DNA from: an uncultured Aquimarina sp.
GTDB taxonomy: Bacteria; Bacteroidota; Bacteroidia; Flavobacteriales; Flavobacteriaceae
Assembly: GCA_947489195.1 (NCBI GenBank)
Contig: CANLCT010000036.1
Location: 1-46,042, forward strand
Direction of reading: 5' to 3'
DNA: 46,042 nucleotides
The notes under the pieces were generated by a model that saw only the letters and a list, made by a program, of their open reading frames with translations, had not been told where the DNA came from and did no database searches. The translations under genes were made by a program, and so were the position numbers. Positions 16,418-25,192 of the stretch are shown in pieces; within the stretch, counting starts at the first letter, position 1, and each line of letters begins with the position of its first letter.

Positions 16418-18349
16418 TTAATTTTCTGCTCCGGCATACCCAGAGTTTTGTTTTAATCTTGAATTTAAATCTCTTTCTTGTTGCGGAATTGGCAAACGGT
16501 ACATATGAGGTTGAAAATTAAGTCCTGGTATTTCGGGGTTAGTAGCATTTCCGACAACATTAAAAATCAAACCATCTGGAAACTGCCCAGTTCGAGCTCC
16601 AAAAATTGAAGGAGGCGCCAAAGCTATATTTGTTACCACCTCTTCCAGCACTCCATTTCTTACTAAATCATCACGCCTATGCCCTTCATAACAAAGTTCT
16701 TTTCTACGCTCCCTCAAAATAGCTGCAATGGCATCTCTTTCCGACACTATATTTGTCATGTCAACATCTACTGCTAAACCTGCTGTTACCCTAATTGTTG
16801 GATCAGCTCTATCTTTATTATTTGCATTTAAGGTCATCCTTAATTCTTCGTCCGTTACAATTCTGTGTACATCAGGATTTATATTCATACGACTAATATC
16901 GCCAGGTGTAATACCTCCTCTTTCATTAAAATCATCTAAGGCAAATGCGCGCCTACGTACTATGTTTACAAATTCCATAGCCTCTGCCAAATCACCTTCC
17001 ATACCTACAATAGCTTCTGCTTGCATTAATAATACATCAGCATACCTTAAGTAAGGGAAATCAAAATCACGATCGCCAATGTTATTTGCATTTGCTGGCA
17101 AATCCCTAATATATTTATAGGTTGACCAAGCACCTATGCGTTCATTTTTTCCAATATCATTAATATCATTGGTTCTATTTACATCCCTAACATTAAAATT
17201 GGATACGTTAACTAAAAAACGTTGATCGTTTACCGGTAATGGGTATTTAATACCGAAAACCTGAGCAAAATTGGTTGTATTATCTACATCAAAACCATCA
17301 AAATAGCTTAGAACAAATTCATATTGTGTTGATCGTGTAAAAAAAGATCCATTTGGAGGACCCGTAAACACCCCAAAAGTATCCCCTAAACTACTTCCAT
17401 CTCCTGCTCCATTGCTAACAAAACCTACACTAAAAATCATTTCGGTATTACTACTTTCGCTTGCTGGCTGAAATATGTCTTTATAATTTTTCATTAATGA
17501 ATATTGTCCACTAACAATTACCTCTGAAAACAATCCAGATGCCTTTGTATACAATTCTTTTGACGTATAATTTTCACTAGCTTCTGATAAATTAGTTAAG
17601 CCTATTTGCTTAGGAAAGTTAAAACCTTCTTTTATGATATCGTTTTTAATGAATCCAGCAATTTGAAGGTACACCTTACCTAAAAGCGCTTTTGCTGCTA
17701 AATTTGAAGCCACTGATGCCCTTCCTAGCATAGGGTCGGGTAAATTTTCGATTCCAAAAAGAAGGTCTTCTTCAATAGCTTTATACACCTCGGTTGGAGT
17801 AGCATTGGTTTTAAGGCTTAAGTCAACATCATTAATATCACTTATAAAATCAGTTTCTAATAATAATACTGGACGCTCAAAGGCTTTTACTAAATTGAAA
17901 TACAATACCGCCCTTAAAAAACGTGCTTGCGATATGGAAGATAAAAACTCATCCGCTTCTAATTCACCAGAATCAAACTTCTGATTTAATAAACCAACAC
18001 TTCTATTTACAGTAACTATACCTTCATAATGAGCGCGCCACATCCTTAAATAATCAATATTTTCGGGTCTGATATTATTAATACGAATTGAAGAAGGATT
18101 AAACCTTGGTATGGAAAAAACATCTACCCCTACATCGCCCCAAATAAAAGGATAACCCGAAGCATCAAATACGAATTGTGATCGTAAAGTGCTATAAGCT
18201 CCTCTTAATATTAATTCTGAAGTTAAATCACTAGTATTATTTACCGATGAATTTTTCTCTTCTAAATCTCCACATCCGAATAAGGCAAACAAAAGTAAAA
18301 AACACCCTATTGCAATCGTTTTTAATGTGTTCATATTTTTAGTATACAT
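16418..18349 (-). CDS. SusD/RagB-family nutrient-binding outer-membrane lipoprotein
   Basis: SusD proteins form the lid over their SusC channel and capture ligand. The 643 residues begin with a lipoprotein signal ending L-F-G-C (Cys 26 counted from the ATG at 18349; an ATG at 18334 gives the same signal with five fewer residues). Family marks include an early helical region with L-R-G-A-Y-S-T-L-R and A-R-F-L-R-A-V-L-Y-F-N-L-V. A later stretch has R-Y-A-D-V-L-L-M-Q-A-E-A-I, and near the C-terminus E-R-R-K-E-L-C-Y-E-G-H-R-R-D-D-L-V. The gene lies 11 bp after susC. No glycan-degrading enzyme is in the same operon, so the ligand is open. Confidence 0.96.
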   Translation of the reverse strand: MYTKNMNTLKTIAIGCFLLLFALFGCGDLEEKNSSVNNTSDLTSELILRGAYSTLRSQFVFDASGYPFIWGDVGVDVFSIPRFNPSSIRINNIRPENIDYLRMWRAHYEGIVTVNRSVGLLNQKFDSGELEADEFLSSISQARFLRAVLYFNLVKAFERPVLLLETDFISDINDVDLSLKTNATPTEVYKAIEEDLLFGIENLPDPMLGRASVASNLAAKALLGKVYLQIAGFIKNDIIKEGFNFPKQIGLTNLSEASENYTSKELYTKASGLFSEVIVSGQYSLMKNYKDIFQPASESSNTEMIFSVGFVSNGAGDGSSLGDTFGVFTGPPNGSFFTRSTQYEFVLSYFDGFDVDNTTNFAQVFGIKYPLPVNDQRFLVNVSNFNVRDVNRTNDINDIGKNERIGAWSTYKYIRDLPANANNIGDRDFDFPYLRYADVLLMQAEAIVGMEGDLAEAMEFVNIVRRRAFALDDFNERGGITPGDISRMNINPDVHRIVTDEELRMTLNANNKDRADPTIRVTAGLAVDVDMTNIVSERDAIAAILRERRKELCYEGHRRDDLVRNGVLEEVVTNIALAPPSIFGARTGQFPDGLIFNVVGNATNPEIPGLNFQPHMYRLPIPQQERDLNSRLKQNSGYAGAEN

Positions 18350-18360
18350 TTTCTATTTTT

Positions 18361-21300
18361 TTAAAAAGTTGCCTTAACTCCAAACCTAAATGAACGTGCT
18401 CTGGGATAGGCGTCAAAATCTATTCCTGGAGCCAATGCATTATTCCCCACACTTACATCTGGATCATAGCCCGAATAGTTACTCCATACATAAATATTAT
18501 CTATTGCTCCGTATATTCTTAACTGGCTTAATGATAAGGATTTTACCACTTTAGGACTCAAACTATATCCTAATGATATGTTTGCTAACCGCAAATAAGA
18601 ACCATCTTCCACATAAGTATCATCTGACACAATATTATTAGACCCTTGAACATCGATTAATCCGTTAATACTAGGCACATTTGTATCTGTATTTGAAGGG
18701 GAAAAACGATCATTTATTATGGATAACTTATTGTTATTAGGTAAGTGACTACGCGTTCCTAAAAATCTATTTTTGTTGTAAATATCATTTCCGTAAGACC
18801 AATTCATTACAAAAGAAAAATCGAAGCTTTTATAATTAAACGTATTAGTTACTCCTCCAAAATGATCTGCTTGGGTGCGCGCTATAATTGTACGGTCATT
18901 TTCATTATCCACTACTCCATCACCATCTTGATCTTTATATTTACGCAAACCTGGTCTGTAACTAGTTACTCCACTAATGCGGGCAACACCTGGCTTTAAT
19001 GTGAATGAAGAGGAACTTGTATCTCCATTTTGTACACGTGCTGCGTTACGCACACTGGCAATATCCGCATCAGAATTTGCATTAGCGGTACCACCTTGCA
19101 GGTATAAACTTGCTGCTTCGGCATCGCTTAAGCCATCAAATTCAACAAAATCACTGTAACGATATATACCATCGGACTGATACCCAAAATAGGTCCCTAT
19201 TTCTTCTCCTGGTCTAATTAATACGTCTTGATTTACACGTTGTTCAAATGGAGCATTTAATATAAATTGATCATTATTACTGCCTAAGTTTTCGATTTTA
19301 TTTTTACTAAATGTGATATTAAAGTTTGTATTCCATGAAAAATCTTTTGCTTTTAGCACCGTAGCATTTAGAGAAAGCTCCAATCCTTTGTTTCGAATTT
19401 CGCCTAAATTGGTGAAAAATCCAGAAACACGTTGCCCCGAAACATTAATAAACAACCCTAAATCGGATGACGTTGGAAGAAAATACAACAAATCACGTGT
19501 TGCTTTTTCAAAATAACTTGCTTCAATATTTACTCTGTTATTAAACAAGCCTATTTGAGTTCCTAGATCAATAGATTCTGTAGTTTCCCAAGTAAGTTCT
19601 CTGTTACTTAATCGAGTAACCACAGCTCCATTTACAGGATTAATACTTACGGCCTCTCGTGCTATTCCAAAAGGAATCCTGTCATTACCTGTAATACCAT
19701 AACTAGCTTTAAATTCTAAATTACCAATTACTGGTGCTAATGATTTAAATATTTTTTCTTTAGACGCTATCCATTTTCCTCCAAAAGCATAAAAATATCC
19801 TGTTTGACTCCCTGGTAAAAATCGTGATGATTTGTCTACTCTTACCGTTGAGTTTAAAAAGTACTTCCATTTATAATTATATCTTGCTCTAAAAAAACCT
19901 GATTTTAATGTACTATTATTAATTCCACTTGAAGTTTGATCTGGAGTACCCTCACCTAAATTATCCACATTCACTGAATTTGTACTAAACTCAATAGTTC
20001 TAGATCCTCTAAACTCAAAAGCATTAAACCATTGGTTAGCACCTAATTCTGTAGTAAAATTGTGTTGCCCCATCTTAAAATCGTATTGCAGTTTATTTTC
20101 ATTTACTAATGTAAATCCTTGATTATTACTTGTAAAAGCAATCCCGTTAAAAAACCTTCCAAAACCAAAATCCCTATTAAAAAAAGCTTTACCACTATTA
20201 ATAAAAAAACGCCCACCTAAACTAGTCGTTAATTTTAATTTAGGTAAAATTTCATACGTTAAACGCGTATTAAACCTACCGCTTGTAGCTGTTTGTACGT
20301 TTGTGTTATCCGAAATCAATCGATTTGGATTAGCCACAATTCTACCATCAATTTCTTCAATTAATCCAGATGCTTCATTAATTACTATATTAATATCTTC
20401 ACCCTCATCTTGATCTCTAAATCTGATATCTGTTCTACCTTGTACGGGTTGGGCTATTGCCAAATTTGTAATAATACCACTACGTTGGGTACCTGTACTA
20501 CCCTCGCTAGCGGCAGTAACTACTCCATTTCGCTTTACAAATGCTGCGTTTAAATCAATATCAAATTTTAATTTGTCGTTTACTTTGCTCGAGCTTCTTA
20601 GATTTACAGCATGTCTTTCAAAATCGGATTGTTTAATTACCCCTTCTTGATTAGTATAACTGTAGTTACCTGCATAAGTAAACTTATCAGTACCTCCTTG
20701 CACGTTTAAAGAATACTTTCTTAACTGTGCATCTCTAAAAATTTGATCTCTCCAATCATTTACCACCAACCTAGGATCATCAAACCTAAGTGTATTACCA
20801 GCATTGTCTCTATAAATTAATGCAGTAGCATTAAAATTACCTCTATCATTTAGCACATATGGATTAGCATCATTATAAAAATTTATATATTCCTGCGGAC
20901 TCAAAAAATCAACATGCCTTCCTATACGTTGTATACCTACTACAGATTCAAAACTCAGTTTAGGTTTATCCTTTGTACCCGATTTTGTAGTAATTAATAC
21001 AACTCCATTTGCTCCACGTGTTCCATATACAGCTGTTGCCGAAGCATCTTTTAATATCGTAATTGACTCAATAGTAGAAGGATCTAAATCGGCCAAGGGA
21101 CTCGAAAAACTATTTCCTAAACCAACACTGGCACCAACAGAATTACCACCTCCCTCTGTAATAATAGGCTGACCATCTATAACATATAAAGGATCTGCGT
21201 TAGCTAAAAGTGATGTTGTTCCTCTTACCCTAACCTTTAAACCTGCTCCTGGTCCACCTTCAGAAGAAATTACTTGCACTCCAGGCGCTTTTGCCTGTAA

Positions 21301-21738
21301 CGTCTGTTCAAATGAAACAGCTTGTACTTTATCAATATCTTCAGCTTTTAGAGACACCACAGCTCCAGTCAATTCTTCTTTTTTAGAGGTACCATAACCA
21401 ATTACAATTACCTCATCTAATTGATTTACATCTTCAATTAAATTGACATTTATATTTTGTTTTTCTTTCACTTTTACCTCTAGGTTCTCGTAACCTACAT
21501 ATGAAAACTTTAAAATATCACCTTGATTCGCATTAATAAGATATTGTCCATCAAAATCTGTTACTACTCCTTTATTTGTTCCTTTAATTATAATTGAAAC
21601 ACCTGGCAAAGGAATATCATCACTAGAAACTACTCCTTGAATTGTTATTGATTGTGCTTGGACAATACCATAACTCAACAATAGAAATAGCAACACTAAA
21701 AATCGAGATTCCTTTATACTAAATAGATTTTTAATCAT
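18361..21738 (-). CDS. SusC/RagA-family TonB-dependent outer-membrane transporter
   Basis: This 1125-residue transporter imports bulky ligands across the outer membrane using TonB energy, together with the SusD lid. Order: signal peptide (about 1-28, ending Q-A-Q); carboxypeptidase-D regulatory-like domain (about 30-105, with D-F-D-G-Q-Y and F-S-Y-V-G-Y); TonB box-like D-E-V-I-V-I-G-Y-G-T (about 107-116); plug (about 118-255, with V-R-G-T-T-S, Y-V-I-D-G-Q-P and A-T-A-V-Y-G-T-R-G-A-N-G-V-V). The remainder is the 22-stranded barrel ending R-F-G-V-K-A-T-F with the terminal Phe required for barrel assembly. It is the first gene of a four-gene operon. The calcium-like D-Q-D-G-D-G-V-V-D loop near 900-960 is common in these receptors. 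Confidence 0.97.
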   Translation of the reverse strand: MIKNLFSIKESRFLVLLFLLLSYGIVQAQSITIQGVVSSDDIPLPGVSIIIKGTNKGVVTDFDGQYLINANQGDILKFSYVGYENLEVKVKEKQNINVNLIEDVNQLDEVIVIGYGTSKKEELTGAVVSLKAEDIDKVQAVSFEQTLQAKAPGVQVISSEGGPGAGLKVRVRGTTSLLANADPLYVIDGQPIITEGGGNSVGASVGLGNSFSSPLADLDPSTIESITILKDASATAVYGTRGANGVVLITTKSGTKDKPKLSFESVVGIQRIGRHVDFLSPQEYINFYNDANPYVLNDRGNFNATALIYRDNAGNTLRFDDPRLVVNDWRDQIFRDAQLRKYSLNVQGGTDKFTYAGNYSYTNQEGVIKQSDFERHAVNLRSSSKVNDKLKFDIDLNAAFVKRNGVVTAASEGSTGTQRSGIITNLAIAQPVQGRTDIRFRDQDEGEDINIVINEASGLIEEIDGRIVANPNRLISDNTNVQTATSGRFNTRLTYEILPKLKLTTSLGGRFFINSGKAFFNRDFGFGRFFNGIAFTSNNQGFTLVNENKLQYDFKMGQHNFTTELGANQWFNAFEFRGSRTIEFSTNSVNVDNLGEGTPDQTSSGINNSTLKSGFFRARYNYKWKYFLNSTVRVDKSSRFLPGSQTGYFYAFGGKWIASKEKIFKSLAPVIGNLEFKASYGITGNDRIPFGIAREAVSINPVNGAVVTRLSNRELTWETTESIDLGTQIGLFNNRVNIEASYFEKATRDLLYFLPTSSDLGLFINVSGQRVSGFFTNLGEIRNKGLELSLNATVLKAKDFSWNTNFNITFSKNKIENLGSNNDQFILNAPFEQRVNQDVLIRPGEEIGTYFGYQSDGIYRYSDFVEFDGLSDAEAASLYLQGGTANANSDADIASVRNAARVQNGDTSSSSFTLKPGVARISGVTSYRPGLRKYKDQDGDGVVDNENDRTIIARTQADHFGGVTNTFNYKSFDFSFVMNWSYGNDIYNKNRFLGTRSHLPNNNKLSIINDRFSPSNTDTNVPSINGLIDVQGSNNIVSDDTYVEDGSYLRLANISLGYSLSPKVVKSLSLSQLRIYGAIDNIYVWSNYSGYDPDVSVGNNALAPGIDFDAYPRARSFRFGVKATF

Positions 21739-22121
21739 TGGCTTGTTTAGCTTTTAACATTTTTTTAAAATTAAAAAACACTAACAAACTAATGACTAAC
21801 AGATGTTTATATAGACACTCCAAATGTTTAAAACATCAACTATCAATATTCCTTATTTAAAAGGCTTTTTTTTAAACATTTGTTGTAAACAGAAAAATCT
21901 TACAAAAAAGGAAGAATAACACAAACTAAATGCTTGCATATAGCGAAAACATTATAAATAAAATTATTTATAAAAATTAAACAAAAACACATAAACAAAA
22001 CAAATGATTTATATTATCAACTAAAAATTAACCATTTATAAACAAATAATTAAAATGGACAACGAAAATTAGCGTCAATAATATTTGATTTCTTTTATTT
22101 TTTTGTGCTTACAGAATAAAG
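21739..22121. promoter_or_regulatory. Non-coding upstream region of the susCD operon with repeated ATGTTTA words
   Basis: 383 very AT-rich bases without a reading frame. The word ATGTTTA occurs as direct repeats at 21803-21809 and 21824-21830, exactly 21 bp apart, and inverted at 21873-21879. The second copy is part of the palindrome ATGTTTAAAACAT (21824-21836). This could be a regulator site for susC; no exact TAnnTTTG promoter element was found. Confidence 0.35.
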
Positions 22122-22682
22122 TTACTTTATTAATTCGGCTTCAACAATAACTTCAACTTCTTCTGCGATTTTATAAAACATTAACGAAGGTATTTTAATA
22201 TTAAAATCTTGCAAAAGCAATTTAAAACGTGAGGTAAGCTTATAATTCATCTCTATTTTTTCTAATTTAATTGAAATAGGAAGCTCTTTTTCTACTCCGT
22301 GTATTGCAAAAACCCCCTGTATATCAAATATTTTACTGGTATCAAAATCCAGATTATCAATTTTAGCTTTTAAACTTGCGGAGGGATATTGATCACTTTC
22401 CATATAATTTTCATTAAAATGTTCTTGCATTAATGAATTTGGAAAAATAAAATCTTTAATATGTAATAAAGCGACTAGGGCTCCATCATTTATTCTTAAA
22501 ATAGTTTTTACTTTTTTATTTTTTGCATGTATCGGCTCTAAGGCTGTTTTTGCAGCATCAAATGTTATTTCGCCCGAATTTGTTCTGTATATTTCTTGAC
22601 TAAAAAGTCTGTAACTACCTATATTAATCAATAAAAAAACAAGAAGAATCTGTTTTCTATTATTTTTCCAATTTGCCATCAT
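22122..22682 (-). CDS. YceI-family periplasmic protein
   Basis: YceI proteins are small lipocalin-like barrels that bind isoprenoid or other amphipathic molecules. Marks here are I-T-F-D-A-A-K near the start, F-x-x-x-Y-M-E-S-D-Q-Y-P-S-A-S-L-K-A in the middle, G-V-F-A-I-H-G-V-E-K-E-L-P-I and the terminal V-E-V-I-V-E-A-E-L. The 186-residue length fits. The N-terminus (hydrophobic stretch about 12-28, then S-Q-E) is a signal peptide. The start overlaps the end of the haem-c lipoprotein gene by 23 bases, so the two are translated together. The conserved pairing suggests electron transfer or carrier-lipid handling in the periplasm; the ligand is unknown. Confidence 0.88.
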   Translation of the reverse strand: MMANWKNNRKQILLVFLLINIGSYRLFSQEIYRTNSGEITFDAAKTALEPIHAKNKKVKTILRINDGALVALLHIKDFIFPNSLMQEHFNENYMESDQYPSASLKAKIDNLDFDTSKIFDIQGVFAIHGVEKELPISIKLEKIEMNYKLTSRFKLLLQDFNIKIPSLMFYKIAEEVEVIVEAELIK

Positions 22683-23031
22683 TTATCCATTGTTCAAAGG
22701 TAGTTACAAATGATGCCGACAATGGTCCTTCGGATGATGGAGGCATTGTTCCATTACTCATTCTAGCAAACATTTTATCTGCATTTGCATTTACCTGATC
22801 AAAAGTAACAAAAACAGCACTAGCCGGTGCACCAAATCTAGGCGTTGTGCCATGGCATTTTGAACATCTTCCTTCGATCAAAGCTGATATATCTTTTTCA
22901 AAAGTAAGTTTTACTTCCGAAACAGGGTTATTATCTGTACCAGATGGCACATCTTGCAAATCATTTTCACTATCACCACTACAACTTATTAATAAAAAAG
23001 CACTTATAATTGTATAACTCAGTAGTTTCAT
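22660..23031 (-). CDS. Small c-type cytochrome lipoprotein
   Basis: A 123-residue lipoprotein (signal L-L-I-S-C, Cys 17) with one covalent haem site: C56-S-K-C59-H60. It is preceded by the helix F-E-K-D-I-S-A-L-I-E-G-R typical of small class I cytochromes. The likely sixth haem ligand is M96 in N-G-T-M-P-P. An acidic, Ser/Thr linker (about 18-40) separates anchor and domain. It should sit on the periplasmic or outer face of the envelope and carry one electron at a time. It overlaps the YceI gene and is divergent from the barrel gene at 23098, with only 66 bp between them, pointing to shared regulation. Confidence 0.88.
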   Translation of the reverse strand: MKLLSYTIISAFLLISCSGDSENDLQDVPSGTDNNPVSEVKLTFEKDISALIEGRCSKCHGTTPRFGAPASAVFVTFDQVNANADKMFARMSNGTMPPSSEGPLSASFVTTFEQWINDGKLEK

Positions 23032-23097
23032 GGTAATTTGTATTAAAATGTTAAGTTTTAGTCAATCATAACGACCTATCCTTACAAACTAGCTGCT

Positions 23098-23985
23098 ATG
23101 AAATTTATTGTATTTATATTAAGCATTATCGTCGGTACACAAGCTTATTCACAAGATGATCTTTTACAAGCATTAGAATCTGATGCTAACATTTCTAAAA
23201 ATACTTCAATTTCTTCAACTTTTAAAAGTTACAAACTTATAAATTTTGAAACTACAAAACTTGTTCCTAAAAAACATTTAGACTTTATTATTGCTCATCG
23301 TTTTGGTACCGTTAAAAATGGAATTGACGATTTGTTTGGTTTAGATCAAGCATCGACAAGAATATTATTTATTTATGGATTAACCAACACAATAAATCTT
23401 AGCTTTTCGCGAAGTAAATTTGGAAGAACTTATGATCTTGCTGCTAAATACCGCCTTAAAGCACAAGAAAAAAATGGTTTTCCACTTAGTATAGTAGGCT
23501 ATAACCTAATTGCTGTTGATACTGAATTAGACAGAGAACTCTCTGTTTTACCAAAACTAAACTTTGAAAATCGTTTACGATATGCCAATCAGCTTATTGT
23601 ATCGCGTAAATTTAGCTCTAAGCTTTCGCTAGAAGTTATTCCCACTTTTTTTTATGATGGTCTTGTGCGGAGTCCAGAGCAAGAAAATGCTCAATTTGCT
23701 ATAGGAATTGGAGGAAAATATCAACTAACAAACCGTTTTGGTATTATTATGGATTATGGCGCCCATTTAAATAGAGCTGATAATTCAGGTTTTAGAGATC
23801 CTTTATCCATTGGTGTCGAAATTGAAACAGGTGGTCATGTTTTTCAACTTCATTTTTCTAATGCGCAAGGCATGTTTGAAAATGCTTTTTTAGCTAATGC
23901 TACTGGTGACTGGAGCGATGGTGATTTCTTTTTTGGATTTAATTTACATCGCGATTTTAATTTTAACCGAAAACCAAAAAAATAA
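23098..23985 (+). CDS. DUF5777-type outer-membrane beta-barrel protein
   Basis: The 295 residues start with a signal peptide (cleaved near A-Y-S-Q, about 16-19) and continue as alternating hydrophobic/polar strands with frequent aromatic residues. Examples are H-L-D-F-I-I-A-H-R-F-G, the girdle residues in L-F-I-Y-G-L-T-N-T, and a C-terminal F-F-F-G-F-N-L-H-R-D-F. This matches my knowledge of the DUF5777 barrel family of Bacteroidota, whose members occur beside YceI and haem-c proteins. No activity is established. The gene is divergent from the cytochrome-YceI pair and ends 34 bp from the convergent TetR gene. It may be the outer-membrane partner of the cytochrome. Confidence 0.82.
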   Translation: MKFIVFILSIIVGTQAYSQDDLLQALESDANISKNTSISSTFKSYKLINFETTKLVPKKHLDFIIAHRFGTVKNGIDDLFGLDQASTRILFIYGLTNTINLSFSRSKFGRTYDLAAKYRLKAQEKNGFPLSIVGYNLIAVDTELDRELSVLPKLNFENRLRYANQLIVSRKFSSKLSLEVIPTFFYDGLVRSPEQENAQFAIGIGGKYQLTNRFGIIMDYGAHLNRADNSGFRDPLSIGVEIETGGHVFQLHFSNAQGMFENAFLANATGDWSDGDFFFGFNLHRDFNFNRKPKK

Positions 23986-24019
23986 GCCTATCAATTTTAA
24001 CACATAATTCTTATAATAC

Positions 24020-24583
24020 CTATTTAATCACCCTTTCAAACAATGCTTTAGCTGTTGCAATAGGCCATTTTTCCTTATGCAAAAAACTTTGCGATATTGC
24101 TCCTTCATACATTATATAAAGTTGTTTAGAAAGTACTTTATAGTCTTTATCGGACAACTCTGGTTTATTAACAGTAATTAATGCTTCTATAAATTTTAAA
24201 AAATTCCCTTTATGCTCTTTTATTGATGACAATAACATATAATTCTCTTCTGGAATATCTTGTATTGTTTTAATACGTAAACACCCACCAAATTCATGTG
24301 AATCATATAAGGACTCTAAAAAATCAAAAACACTGATAATTCTTTTATTCCCGAAAGGTTTTTCATTTAAAAAGGCTTCAATATCCAATAAAAATTTTTT
24401 ATTTTTTTGTTTTAAAAAAGCAATGCAAATAGCCTCTTTAGACTCAAAATTTTCATGCAATTCTTCGGCAGAAATTTTTGATTTTTCAATTATTTGATTT
24501 AGGCAAGTTCCTGAATAACCATTTTTATAAAACAGTTCAGACGAAACTTCTAAAATATGTTGTTTTGTTTTCAGGGGGTTCAT
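24020..24583 (-). CDS. TetR/AcrR-family transcriptional regulator
   Basis: The 187-residue protein has the N-terminal TetR helix-turn-helix (K-Q-H-I-L-E-V-S-S-E-L-F-Y-K-N-G-Y, then I-I-E-K-S-K-I-S and L-H-E-N-F-E-S-K-E-A, about 6-50). An all-helical ligand domain without a recognisable binding motif follows. A Cys (G-G-C-L-R-I) lies in the region where YezE/PsrA-like members often carry G-C-L. I chose the ATG at 24583; an ATG at 24607 would add eight residues (M-T-F-I-Y-I-S-I) ahead of the standard start. It is divergent from the RNA methyltransferase and convergent with the DUF5777 gene; its operator is not identified, and effector and targets are unknown. Confidence 0.88.
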   Translation of the reverse strand: MNPLKTKQHILEVSSELFYKNGYSGTCLNQIIEKSKISAEELHENFESKEAICIAFLKQKNKKFLLDIEAFLNEKPFGNKRIISVFDFLESLYDSHEFGGCLRIKTIQDIPEENYMLLSSIKEHKGNFLKFIEALITVNKPELSDKDYKVLSKQLYIMYEGAISQSFLHKEKWPIATAKALFERVIK

Positions 24584-24669
24584 AATACTAATATATATAA
24601 AAGTCAAAAGAATTGTCTTCTCAGAATTATAAACATTACAGCTTTTTATAAAATTCCCCTATTTAAAAC

Positions 24670-24677
24670 TATTTTTG
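24670..24677 (+). promoter_or_regulatory. -7 promoter element of the SpoU methyltransferase gene
   Basis: TATTTTTG fits TAnnTTTG exactly and ends 13 bases before the ATG, so the transcript leader would be only about 7-9 bases. Confidence 0.5.
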
Positions 24678-24690
24678 CAAAAAGTATAAT

Positions 24691-25152
24691 ATGAGTACAA
24701 ACAACTTAGAAAATGAATTTTTTGGTATTGGCATACAAAATGGCAAAACTCCAGAAAATTTAGGAGTACTTTGGCGGAGTGCTCAAAATATGGGAGCTAG
24801 TTTTATTTTTACTATTGGAAATCGCTATGCTAAACAAGCTTGCGACACACACAATGCCGTAAAATCTATGCCTTATTATCATTATGATACTTTTGATGAT
24901 TTTTTTAAAAACTTACCAAAAGGGGTGCGTTTAGTTGGAGTTGAACTTGACGATTCTGCTCTGGATTTAGAAACTTTTGAACACCCCAGAAGATGTGCTT
25001 ATTTACTTGGGGCCGAAGATCATGGTCTTTCTAAAAAAGCTATTGAAAAATCTCATTTTTTAATCAAGTTTAAATCAACACTAAGCCTTAATGTTGCTGT
25101 TGCAGGAAGTATCATTATGTATGACAGAGGCATTGCTAAAGCTAGGTCTTAG
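24691..25152 (+). CDS. SpoU/TrmH-family RNA 2'-O-methyltransferase
   Basis: A minimal SPOUT enzyme of 153 residues, which uses S-adenosylmethionine to methylate a ribose 2'-OH in tRNA or rRNA. The three family motifs are present: N-L-G-V-L-W-R-S-A (about 23-31, catalytic Arg), Y-L-L-G-A-E-D-H-G-L (about 110-119) and S-L-N-V-A-V-A-G-S-I-I-M-Y (about 132-144). The last two build the trefoil-knot cofactor site. There is no extra RNA-binding domain, as in TrmL-type proteins, but the target nucleotide cannot be assigned. Its stop codon TAG is immediately followed by, and overlaps, the heptamer repeat array. Confidence 0.92.
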   Translation: MSTNNLENEFFGIGIQNGKTPENLGVLWRSAQNMGASFIFTIGNRYAKQACDTHNAVKSMPYYHYDTFDDFFKNLPKGVRLVGVELDDSALDLETFEHPRRCAYLLGAEDHGLSKKAIEKSHFLIKFKSTLSLNVAVAGSIIMYDRGIAKARS

Positions 25153-25192
25153 GTTAGAGGTTAGAGGTTAGAGGTTAGAGGTTAGAGGTTAG
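25151..25192 (+). repeat. Tandem heptamer array, six copies of AGGTTAG
   Basis: Six perfect, uninterrupted copies of a 7-bp unit. The array begins inside the stop codon of the SpoU gene (TAG at 25150-25152). Because 7 is not a multiple of 3, the array puts TAG in every plus-strand frame and TAA in every minus-strand frame. Confidence 0.97.

Noticed and set aside
14407..21738. SusCD operon as part of the GH28/sulfatase polysaccharide locus
   Set aside because: Intervening genes belong to unrelated functions and the operon ends in its own terminator; co-regulation cannot be shown from sequence, so it is left as a hypothesis.
22106..22122. AATAAAG/CTTTATT inverted repeat at the end of the YceI gene as a terminator
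   Set aside because: The stem is short, entirely AT apart from one pair, and overlaps the stop codon; it is too weak to call.
25151..25192. Heptamer array as a possible CRISPR
   Set aside because: The units are contiguous with no spacers and only 7 bp long; it is a simple tandem repeat.
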